Part shown: positions 1 through 6,224 of the stretch, one piece after another
Layout of the letters: every line of letters begins with the position of its first letter
Numbering within the stretch: position 1 is the stretch's first letter
Assembly: GCA_022836975.1 (NCBI GenBank)
Contig: JAIXMJ010000029.1
Coordinates: 1-9,887 of the forward strand
DNA from: Wolbachia sp.
GTDB lineage: Bacteria; Pseudomonadota; Alphaproteobacteria; Rickettsiales; Anaplasmataceae
Length of the DNA stretch: 9,887 bases
Reading direction: 5' to 3'
Position numbers and translations under genes: made by a program
Notes under the pieces: model-generated
The model's input: only the letters and a program-made list of their open reading frames with translations
What the model was told of the DNA's origin: nothing
Databases searched by the model: none

Positions 1-98
1 TTAAAATAATTGCAGATCGCTATCGAAATCGACGAAAACGTTTTAGTCTGAGGTTCAACTTAATTGCTGGAATTTACAACTTTGAGTTGATAAAATGA
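1..98 (+). CDS. IS5-family transposase, C-terminal fragment (cut by window edge)
   Basis: Reading from base 3, an open frame enters from the window edge and ends at TGA 96-98. Its 31 visible residues include DRYRNRRKRFSLRFNLIAGIYN. The RYRNRRKRF...RFNLIAGIYN pattern is the familiar C-terminal tail of IS5-family DDE transposases that are common in Rickettsiales and other alphaproteobacteria; the conserved arginine-rich YRNRRKRF block lies just after the catalytic Glu region in that family. The catalytic domain lies outside the window, so I cannot tell whether the element is intact. The next genes are unrelated, so this is an insertion at the left boundary of the housekeeping block. Family assignment is by recall of the motif, not by a search. 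Confidence 0.75.
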   Translation, partial: KIIADRYRNRRKRFSLRFNLIAGIYNFELIK

Positions 99-114
99 GT
101 TATGCAAGAAGTCT
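97..114 (+). mobile_element. Probable right terminal inverted repeat of the IS5-family element
   Basis: GAGTTATGCAAGAAGTCT begins inside the transposase stop codon. Read on the other strand (AGACTTCTTGCATAACTC) it resembles the short GAG-type ends of IS5-group elements, in which the transposase gene ends a few bases from the repeat. The left partner is outside the window, so the repeat cannot be confirmed here. Sequence after about 114 no longer looks like the same element. Confidence 0.4.
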
Positions 115-168
115 AATCTAAAACATGGTTTTTAGCTAATTCTACTTTTAGACTACTCCATACTCACA

Positions 169-306
169 GTACTTCGCAGAGGATCTATAGATCGCGTACA
201 AGCTCTGAGGATAATAAGAAGGCAAGGTATAGCCGACTCTGCTTTTATGCAAGCGATTTGTTTTAACTTAAAAAGGCTGATAGTTATTCAAACTTCCTAT
301 ACATGT
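169..306 (+). pseudogene. Decayed transposase tail (IS1182/DDE-like), frameshifted
   Basis: One frame reads VLRRGSIDRVQALRIIRRQG then IADSAFMQAICFNLKRL, ending at TAA 304-306. The frame one base over reads NKKARYSRLCFYASDL around 211-261. Combining KKARY from one frame with AFMQAICFNLKRL from the other recreates the ARYRG...Q...AICFNLKRL ending seen in IS1182-type and related DDE transposases. A small frameshift near 225-232 explains the switch. There is no start codon and a stop lies upstream at 133-135, so nothing functional is encoded. It sits directly after the end of the IS5-type element, consistent with one element having inserted into the wreck of another. The exact family is uncertain. 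Confidence 0.42.
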
Positions 307-593
307 TTAAATTAAAAGGGCTAATTACACCAATAACCAGAGAAATATAGCAAAACTAATAAAAATATGTAAGTAATAGCCATATTTAGCAATAAAATAA
401 GTTCTCCAAATTTATACTTGGATGATTATATTTATTCAAAAATTAGTATCTAATCACAGTCTTATTCTGTTGATTGACTTTATAAAGCTTAATAGTTTAT
501 TAATGTAAGTGCACATATTAAAGCAAAATTATACATAACTATAGCAATATAAACTGAGCATGTTATATTCAGGCTTACCTCACTATTAAAGCT
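307..593. other. AT-rich stretch without a recognisable gene
   Basis: Both strands carry frequent stops. The longest thing of note is a 20-codon minus-strand frame near 340-400 that encodes a hydrophobic peptide without a properly spaced ribosome-binding site; I do not call it a gene. No tRNA cloverleaf, CRISPR repeat or riboswitch-like structure is apparent. Together with the transposase relics to its left this looks like decaying intergenic DNA. Confidence 0.6.
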
Positions 594-627
594 ATCGTTC
601 AGGTTGGATTAATCCAACCTGAACGAT
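594..627. repeat. Perfect 34-bp palindrome upstream of the antiporter gene
   Basis: The 17-base half ATCGTTCAGGTTGGATT is followed with no loop by its exact reverse complement. It is GC-richer than its surroundings. No strong T-run follows on either strand, so it is not a classical intrinsic terminator, although as RNA it would form a very stable hairpin. It lies about 54 bp before the GTG start and 84 bp before the alternative ATG start of the antiporter gene. Possible roles are an operator for a dimeric repressor, an mRNA-stabilising or transcription-ending hairpin left from a lost upstream gene, or the relic of an element end. The sequence does not decide between them. Confidence 0.85.
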
Positions 628-652
628 TTAATATAACCCTCTTAGTTTCATT

Positions 653-658
653 TATAAT
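653..658 (+). promoter_or_regulatory. Possible -10 box for the antiporter-ffh-mutS cluster
   Basis: TATAAT lies 22 bp before the GTG at 681 and 52 bp before the ATG at 711. No good -35 hexamer is found at 16-18 bp; the nearest weak candidate (TTTAAT 627-632) is 20 bp away and touches the edge of the 34-bp palindrome. In DNA this AT-rich a lone TATAAT has low weight. If it is used, the palindrome would lie on or next to the -35 region and could act as an operator. Confidence 0.25.
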
Positions 659-680
659 TATATAGTAATTAATTTAATTA

Positions 681-2171
681 GTGGTTAAGGCAAGTCTCAG
701 TTTTTGTTTTATGCAATTTTACAAATTATTATTACTATCTTTACTGGCCATACTAGCTGTTACTTTAGCACTCAATGATTTTAATCTACAAAACTTGAGT
801 CTATCCATTTTTACTCTATTTACACCTTTTTTATTATGTTCTGCATTAGTTGTATTATCAGCGCATAAAGTTTCTTTCTCAGAAATGTTATTCTTTTGGT
901 TTTATACTATTAGTTCATTAGGAGCACTACTATTTCAACAAATTGAATTAATTACGGTATTCATTGAATTAATGAGTCTTAGCGCATCTTTCATTATTGC
1001 AGCTGGTTGTAAAAACTATGGACCAGCAATAAGATACGCCTGTACACATTTTTTTATAGGAGTACTACTAACAATTAGTATATCTGTTGGTAACAAAGAG
1101 CTATCCATTTTAATGATGATATTCTGCTTGTTAATGAATTGTGCTTGTTTCCCATTCTCATTTTGGGTGACAGATGCATACCCAGCTGCATCACTACATG
1201 GTGCATCATACCTTTCTTTGTTCACAACTAAAATTTCTTTTTTAGTAATGATTCTCTATACTTATAAATTATGGAGAATCCACTCTGAAGTGATAGCCAT
1301 CTTAGGAGCTACTACTGCAATTTATGGTATTACACTTGCATCCTTTGAACAAAATATACGTAGGTTCTTATGTTATGGCATTATAGCACAAATGGGGATG
1401 TTAATATTGACAGGAAGTTTAATTACTCATTCAGAAAATGCTATACCTTTACTTATATCATATGTTATTGTTTCATTATTTTATCAATTATTAGTATTTT
1501 CCGTTGCACACTCAATCATTCTAAAGACAAAAGCTGTTAGCTTTAATAGAATGACAGCATTTCTATCAATAGAAGGTATATGTGCCACAATTGCAGTGCT
1601 TACAATGGCAGCGTTTCCTGGAACTAATGGATTCTTTATTAAATCTTATATCACTACTGAAATTGAAGCATCTACTTCCGTTAAATACTTATTTAAAATT
1701 TTAAATCTTCTACTTTATACAAGTATTGGATTAAAATTTATCTACTATACATTTACCTTTAAATTTCATAAAAGATCTATAATAATCAATAAAGATAGCA
1801 TACTCATGCTAGTACTTTCGTTAATATGTATCAACCCATATCTTATAGATCTGTATCTATCCAATTCATATATACCTAAGTCACTACCAATTTACAGTCA
1901 ATGTAGCTTATTACTCTGTACTACTTTACTGTTTATTCCTTTACATAAATTATTTTTACCTAGAATAAGCTTTCAGATGGACATTGATTGGATTTTTAGA
2001 GCATTGATACCATATATTGTTTCAAGATTAACTATAAGAAAAAAAATGTTACAAAACTTGACTTTTGGTTCGTATTTCAATAGCATAACTAAGTATGAGA
2101 AGGTATCAGTAGCACCTGCTTCTCTTATTTTAGTCACTGTTCTCCTAGTTTTATTATGTTTAAATCATTAA
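681..2171 (+). CDS. Proton-conducting antiporter subunit, MrpD/NuoM-NuoN family
   Basis: A multi-spanning inner-membrane protein, hydrophobic throughout, with about a dozen or more helices. Residue positions count from the GTG start. Family landmarks are visible: a membrane Glu in FIELMSL (E96, matching the TM5 Glu of NuoM/MrpD), the ASLHGASYLSLFTTK segment with His173 and Lys184 (the TM7 Lys), the NIRRFLCYGIIAQMG loop-helix (223-240), and AAFPGTNGFFIK (310-321). The C-terminal DIDWIFR (434-440) recalls the DTDWFYR segment of MrpD/MnhD proteins, which favours that branch over respiratory NuoM. Such proteins carry H+ (and in Mrp exchange Na+) across the membrane as part of a multi-subunit complex. 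No partner genes for Mrp or complex I are in the window, so its complex is unknown. The GTG at 681 gives the longest frame; ATG at 711 starts just before the first helix and is equally plausible, and neither has a clear Shine-Dalgarno sequence. The 3' end overlaps ffh by 16 nt, suggesting translational coupling. Confidence 0.83.
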   Translation: MVKASLSFCFMQFYKLLLLSLLAILAVTLALNDFNLQNLSLSIFTLFTPFLLCSALVVLSAHKVSFSEMLFFWFYTISSLGALLFQQIELITVFIELMSLSASFIIAAGCKNYGPAIRYACTHFFIGVLLTISISVGNKELSILMMIFCLLMNCACFPFSFWVTDAYPAASLHGASYLSLFTTKISFLVMILYTYKLWRIHSEVIAILGATTAIYGITLASFEQNIRRFLCYGIIAQMGMLILTGSLITHSENAIPLLISYVIVSLFYQLLVFSVAHSIILKTKAVSFNRMTAFLSIEGICATIAVLTMAAFPGTNGFFIKSYITTEIEASTSVKYLFKILNLLLYTSIGLKFIYYTFTFKFHKRSIIINKDSILMLVLSLICINPYLIDLYLSNSYIPKSLPIYSQCSLLLCTTLLFIPLHKLFLPRISFQMDIDWIFRALIPYIVSRLTIRKKMLQNLTFGSYFNSITKYEKVSVAPASLILVTVLLVLLCLNH

Positions 2172-3484
2172 CTGATAATTTAAGTGCTATATTTAATAAA
2201 TTAAAAGGTAAAACCCTTATTTCTGAGGATGATTTTAACCTTGCTATGCGTGAAATACGTATAGCATTGATTGAGGCAGATGTTGCTTTAGAGGTGGCCA
2301 AAAAGTTTATTAATGACGTAAAAGACAAAATTATAGGAGAAAAGGTTATAAAAAGTGTTTCTCCTGAGCAAATGATAATTAAAATTGTTCAGGATAATTT
2401 GGTTAATATTCTTGGGTCAGAAAAAAGCGATTTAAACCTTGCAGTTAAACCTCCAATTATAATTATGATGGTAGGCTTACAGGGTGCAGGTAAAACAACT
2501 ACTTCAGGAAAGCTCGCTTTAAAATTAAAGAAACAAAAAAAGGAAGTATTACTAGCTTCATTAGATATTTATAGACCTGCTGCACAAAAACAGCTTGAAA
2601 TATTAGGTAAGCAAATAGACGTTAAAACTTTACCTATAGTTGCAGATAAAAATCCACTTGAGATTGCAAAAATGGCTATGGAAGAAGCAAAAGTGTATGA
2701 TGTACTAATTCTTGATACTGCAGGTAGACTACATATAGATAGTGGTATGATGGATGAATTAAAAGAGATTAAAGTACTTACTTCACCAGCAGAGATAATT
2801 TTAGTCGTTGATTCTATGATAGGGCAAGATGCTATCAATATTGCTAAATCATTTAATGAAGCAATTGGTATAACAGGCATTATTCTGACACGTGTTGATG
2901 GTGATGCACGTGGTGGTGCAGCTCTTTCTATGAAGATGGTAACTGGTTGCCCAATAAAATTTATTGCTTGTGGAGAAAAGCCAAGTGATCTTAGCGATTT
3001 CTATCCAGATAGGATTGCAAAAAGAATACTTAGCATGGGAGATGTAGTATCTTTAGTTGAAAAAGCCACAGAAGTTGTTGGACAAGAAGAAATTGACAAG
3101 TTAGAACAGAGAGTAAAAAAGGGTAAATTCGATCTGAATGATCTGGTAAACCAGCTTAGAACTTTGAATAAACTTGGAGGAATTGCGAGCATCATTACAT
3201 TCATTCCTAGTTCACTTACGAAAAGGCTTGGTGATGGGATGCAGGACGAAAGTAAGATAAAGAAATATATAGCAATTATTGGCTCAATGACTCAAAAAGA
3301 AAAAAAATATCCTGATATTTTAAATGGAAAAAGAAGGTTAAGAATTGCTAAAGGGTCAGGTACAAGTGTATCTGATATCAATCTTCTGATTAAACAATAT
3401 AATAAGATGAGTTCCGTAGTAAGTAAAATAAGCAAATCGAAAAACAAAGAATCTGATCTAATGAAAATACTAGATAGAAGATAA
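2156..3484 (+). CDS. ffh: Signal recognition particle protein Ffh (SRP54 GTPase)
   Basis: Ffh binds 4.5S RNA and signal sequences emerging from ribosomes and, with the receptor FtsY, delivers them to the Sec translocon. All three domains are present in 442 residues, close to the usual length of about 450. The N bundle is residues 1-95. The G domain has P-loop GLQGAGKTTTSGKLA (107-121), DTAGR (187-191), TRVDGDARGG (245-254) and the GEKPSDL closing segment (273-279). The M domain from about 325 includes RRLRIAKGSGTSVSDIN (393-409), the 4.5S RNA-binding helix-loop region. The G4 motif has TRVD instead of TKxD, as is common in alphaproteobacteria. The C-terminus is short and lysine-rich, without a long Met-rich tail. 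ATG 2156 lies inside the antiporter gene with no strong Shine-Dalgarno sequence, so expression probably depends on translation of the upstream gene. mutS follows after 8 nt. Confidence 0.98.
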   Translation: MFKSLTDNLSAIFNKLKGKTLISEDDFNLAMREIRIALIEADVALEVAKKFINDVKDKIIGEKVIKSVSPEQMIIKIVQDNLVNILGSEKSDLNLAVKPPIIIMMVGLQGAGKTTTSGKLALKLKKQKKEVLLASLDIYRPAAQKQLEILGKQIDVKTLPIVADKNPLEIAKMAMEEAKVYDVLILDTAGRLHIDSGMMDELKEIKVLTSPAEIILVVDSMIGQDAINIAKSFNEAIGITGIILTRVDGDARGGAALSMKMVTGCPIKFIACGEKPSDLSDFYPDRIAKRILSMGDVVSLVEKATEVVGQEEIDKLEQRVKKGKFDLNDLVNQLRTLNKLGGIASIITFIPSSLTKRLGDGMQDESKIKKYIAIIGSMTQKEKKYPDILNGKRRLRIAKGSGTSVSDINLLIKQYNKMSSVVSKISKSKNKESDLMKILDRR

Positions 3485-3492
3485 AAAGCATT

Positions 3493-5910
3493 GTGAATTT
3501 AACAATAAAAGAAAAAGAAACTCCAGCAATGGAGCAATATTTGAATTTGAAAGCACATTATAAGGACTATCTACTGTTTTATAGGTTAGGGGATTTCTAT
3601 GAGCTATTTTTTGATGATGCTATTCAAGCTGCAAAGTTACTTAATATAGTATTAACTAAAAGACGCAGTTCAAATGGGAAAAATATACCTATGTGTGGTG
3701 TACCTGTTCATGCTAGTGAGTCATACTTACACAAATTAATAGATTTAGGGTTTAAAGTAGCAATTTGTGATCAACTAGAAACAGCAGAAGAAGCCAGAAA
3801 AAGAGGTTATAAATCCATCGTCAAGCGTGATGTAGTACGTATAGTTACACCAGGCACGGTTATTGAGGATTCATTACTGGACGATAAGAGTAGCAATTAT
3901 CTTGGATCAGTTGTTGAAAAAGATGGTAAATATGCCATTGCTTGGCTTGAGTTGTCTACAGGAAAATTCTTTTATTCTTACACAAGTCTTAAAATGCTAG
4001 ATAGTGATCTATTACGTATATCACCGAGAGAATTGCTAATTTCTGAAAAGTTAGCTGAAGAGGAGAAACTTAGATTAATTTTAAAGAATCATAAAATATC
4101 AATTACACAACATGTTCAAAGTTTATTTGAGTACAGTAAGTCCTATAGAACAGTATGTGAATTTTATGGGATCAAGGAGCTTAGCACAATAGGTGATTTC
4201 AATAGGGCAGAAATTATAGCATGTGGTGCATTATTAGAATATGTTAAGGCAACTCAAAGAAGCTCTACTCCAAAATTTGAATTTCCCAAAACTTATAAAC
4301 AGCAGAATTTTATGCTTATAGATGCTTCAGCAAGAAAAAGTTTGGAGCTATTTACAACTCAATTTGGTGAAAAAAAAGGCTCATTAATTTCAGTAATTGA
4401 CCATTCATTAACAGCATCTGGTGGACGTCTTTTAAAACAAATGCTATCTTCACCATTAACTTGCCATAAAGCGATTAATTTTAGACTTAATACCGTTGAA
4501 TTTTTTGCAAATAACCATGAGTTACGTCAGAAGATTAGAGAAATATTGTCTAATGTTCCAGATATTGAAAGGTCACTATCGCGTTTAATGCTAGAACGTG
4601 GTTCACCAAAAGATATGAATCTATTGAAAGTAGGGATAAACAAAATTATTGAACTATCCGAGATGTTATCTGAACCCTTATCTAAAAACGACAATGAACT
4701 GGAGATTATATACAGAAATCTTGGCAAACATAAAGATCTATACGAGCTTCTTAACAGTGCAATTCTTGATAATAATATTACTAGTATAAAGCAGGGTGGT
4801 TTTATTGATCCAAAATACAATCACGAACTATCAGAGTTATACTATATACTGAATAATAGTAATAAGTTAATAACTAAATTACGTAGTTCCTACCGTGATA
4901 TCACCGGTATTGCAACACTTAAAATATTACATAATAACATACTTGGCCATTATATTGAGGTTTCAGCAAACCATAAAATAACATCTGATATATTTATTCT
5001 TAGACAAAGTCTAGCAAATAGTAACCGTTACACTACCAATGAGTTAAAAGAGCTAGAAAATAGAGTACTAACTGCACGCGATGCTGTAATTGATTTAGAA
5101 GTTAAAGTTTTTAATGAATTATGTAGCAAACTTGCTGAAGAATATGAAAAAATTGTGCTTGCTGCAAGTGCATTAGCGAAGCTTGATATCAGAACTTCAT
5201 TTGCAGAATTTGCTGTAAAAAACAAATATATAAAACCTGTAATTGATAATAGTAAAAAGTTCGACATCAAAAATGGTAGACATCCAGTAATTGAAATTAA
5301 TGGTAAATTCATTCCAAATAGCATTGATTTAAATGGAATACACTTAATTACTGGGCCAAATATGGCTGGAAAAAGTACTTTTTTAAGGCAGAATGCATTA
5401 ATAGCAATTCTAGCTCATGTAGGATCATTCGTACCTGCGGAAAGCGCACACATCGGAGTTATTGATAAAATATTTAGTAGAGTTGGAGCAACAGATAATA
5501 TAGCTGCTGGTTATTCTACTTTCATGGTAGAAATGATTGAAACCGCAACAATAGTAAATCACGCAACAGAGCGTTCATTGGTGATTCTTGATGAGATAGG
5601 TAGAGGTACTGGTATATGTGATGGATTATCAATTGCTCAAGCAGTTATAGAACATATACATGATATCAATAAGTGTAGAGCTGTTTTTGCTACTCATTAC
5701 AATGAACTTACAAAAATGAATAAGTATGTTAAATGCTTTTGTGTTAAAATAAAAGAGTGGGAAGGAAAAGTTATATTTTTACATGAAGTAGTTGAAGGTA
5801 TTGCCGATGAATCATACGGAATACATGTAGCAAAACTTGCAGGGTTTCCAGAATCAGTATTAAATAGAGCGAATGAAATATTCCGCATGCTAAAGAGCAG
5901 AGATGATTAA
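3493..5910 (+). CDS. mutS: DNA mismatch repair protein MutS
   Basis: MutS recognises base mismatches and small loops and recruits MutL. The N-terminal mismatch-binding domain is present with GDFYELFFDDA, including the Phe35-x-Glu37 pair that stacks on and contacts the mismatch. Connector, lever and clamp regions follow (about 130-560). The C-terminal ABC-type ATPase has Walker A GPNMAGKST (621-629), Walker B VILDE (697-701) followed by GRGTG, and the ATHYNEL switch (733-739). At 805 residues it is shorter than E. coli MutS (853), ending soon after the ATPase and helix-turn-helix dimer region (residues 780-805), so the tetramer-forming tail is missing, as in many reduced genomes. The first usable codon is GTG 3493, giving MNLTIKEKETPAMEQYLNLK, a normal MutS N-terminus; no strong Shine-Dalgarno sequence is seen and the 8-nt spacing suggests re-initiation after ffh. 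All catalytic motifs look intact. Confidence 0.98.
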   Translation: MNLTIKEKETPAMEQYLNLKAHYKDYLLFYRLGDFYELFFDDAIQAAKLLNIVLTKRRSSNGKNIPMCGVPVHASESYLHKLIDLGFKVAICDQLETAEEARKRGYKSIVKRDVVRIVTPGTVIEDSLLDDKSSNYLGSVVEKDGKYAIAWLELSTGKFFYSYTSLKMLDSDLLRISPRELLISEKLAEEEKLRLILKNHKISITQHVQSLFEYSKSYRTVCEFYGIKELSTIGDFNRAEIIACGALLEYVKATQRSSTPKFEFPKTYKQQNFMLIDASARKSLELFTTQFGEKKGSLISVIDHSLTASGGRLLKQMLSSPLTCHKAINFRLNTVEFFANNHELRQKIREILSNVPDIERSLSRLMLERGSPKDMNLLKVGINKIIELSEMLSEPLSKNDNELEIIYRNLGKHKDLYELLNSAILDNNITSIKQGGFIDPKYNHELSELYYILNNSNKLITKLRSSYRDITGIATLKILHNNILGHYIEVSANHKITSDIFILRQSLANSNRYTTNELKELENRVLTARDAVIDLEVKVFNELCSKLAEEYEKIVLAASALAKLDIRTSFAEFAVKNKYIKPVIDNSKKFDIKNGRHPVIEINGKFIPNSIDLNGIHLITGPNMAGKSTFLRQNALIAILAHVGSFVPAESAHIGVIDKIFSRVGATDNIAAGYSTFMVEMIETATIVNHATERSLVILDEIGRGTGICDGLSIAQAVIEHIHDINKCRAVFATHYNELTKMNKYVKCFCVKIKEWEGKVIFLHEVVEGIADESYGIHVAKLAGFPESVLNRANEIFRMLKSRDD

Positions 5911-5959
5911 CTTGCAAAAATGATACATCAACATAGGCAAAAAAATTGATATCAAAAAA

Positions 5960-5994
5960 GATAAGTGTGTTTAAATTCATTAAACACACTTATC
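5960..5994 (-). terminator. Rho-independent terminator-like hairpin oriented for the minus strand
   Basis: Bases 5960-5973 pair perfectly with 5981-5994 (14 bp, arm GATAAGTGTGTTTA) around a 7-nt loop. On the minus strand the hairpin is followed at once by TTTTTTG and then a second T-run (plus-strand A-runs 5954-5959 and about 5940-5945), which is a classical intrinsic terminator. On the plus strand only ATGAATGTTATAG follows, so it would be a poor terminator for mutS, although the hairpin could still protect or slow the mutS mRNA 3' end 50 nt after its stop. The apparent minus-strand client is the decayed frame at 6015-6122. Confidence 0.7.
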
Positions 5995-6014
5995 ATGAAT
6001 GTTATAGTTGAAGC

Positions 6015-6122
6015 TTATAATATAAAATGTTTTGTGTTATCCACAAACTTAACGTAAGTTTCTTGTAATTCTATAAATTTTTCTATACATTCTTTAGTAC
6101 TTGGAAAGTATTTGGTTTGAAC
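6015..6122 (-). pseudogene. Short decayed minus-strand reading frame, unrecognised
   Basis: A 35-codon frame lacking a start reads VQTKYFPSTKECIEKFIEL... and ends KFVDNTKHFIL before TAA (plus-strand TTA 6015-6017). A stop at 6123-6125 cuts it upstream; just beyond that, another frame reads WIRSFSRRSRFKPNT, so a frameshift may separate two parts of one old protein. The charged, amphipathic composition looks protein-like, and a minus-strand terminator lies 21 bp after its stop, which is what one expects at the 3' end of a lost gene. I do not recognise the family; a transposase relic is one guess given the neighbourhood. Confidence 0.3.
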
Positions 6123-6167
6123 CTAGACCTTCTAGAAAATGACCTAATCCATTCACATATTGTTGTA

Positions 6168-6196
6168 TTTACAGCGCTTATAATTAGTTATATAAT
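6168..6196 (+). promoter_or_regulatory. Sigma70-type promoter for rpsA-zapA
   Basis: TTTACA (6168-6173) and TATAAT (6191-6196) are separated by exactly 17 bp, close to the ideal vegetative promoter. The predicted transcription start near 6203 would give a leader of about 22 nt. A second TATAAT (6179-6184) overlaps the spacer, but its best upstream TTGTTG is only 13 bp away. This is the clearest promoter in the window and separates rpsA-zapA from the antiporter-ffh-mutS block. Confidence 0.6.
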
Positions 6197-6212
6197 TCTA
6201 GTAAATATTAAA

Positions 6213-6216
6213 AAGG
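6213..6216 (+). promoter_or_regulatory. Ribosome-binding site of rpsA
   Basis: AAGG preceded by an A-run lies 8 nt before ATG 6225. It fixes that ATG as the rpsA start. It stands out because the other genes here lack a clear Shine-Dalgarno sequence. Confidence 0.6.
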
Positions 6217-6224
6217 TTACATAA

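Noticed and set aside
340..400. 20-codon minus-strand frame MAITYIFLLVLLYFSGYWCN
   Set aside because: Very short, no Shine-Dalgarno sequence at proper spacing, and hydrophobic peptides arise easily by chance in AT-rich DNA.
2569..3204. Minus-strand frames opposite ffh (and similar ones opposite mutS and rpsA)
   Set aside because: Serine- and isoleucine-rich shadow translations of strongly conserved genes, with no independent support.
5960..5994. Ordinary plus-strand terminator of mutS
   Set aside because: No T-tract follows the hairpin on the plus strand, whereas the minus strand has one immediately.
6037..6045. Replication origin at the DnaA-box match
   Set aside because: Only one box was found, with no cluster, no adjacent AT-rich unwinding repeat array beyond the general AT-richness, and no origin-linked genes.
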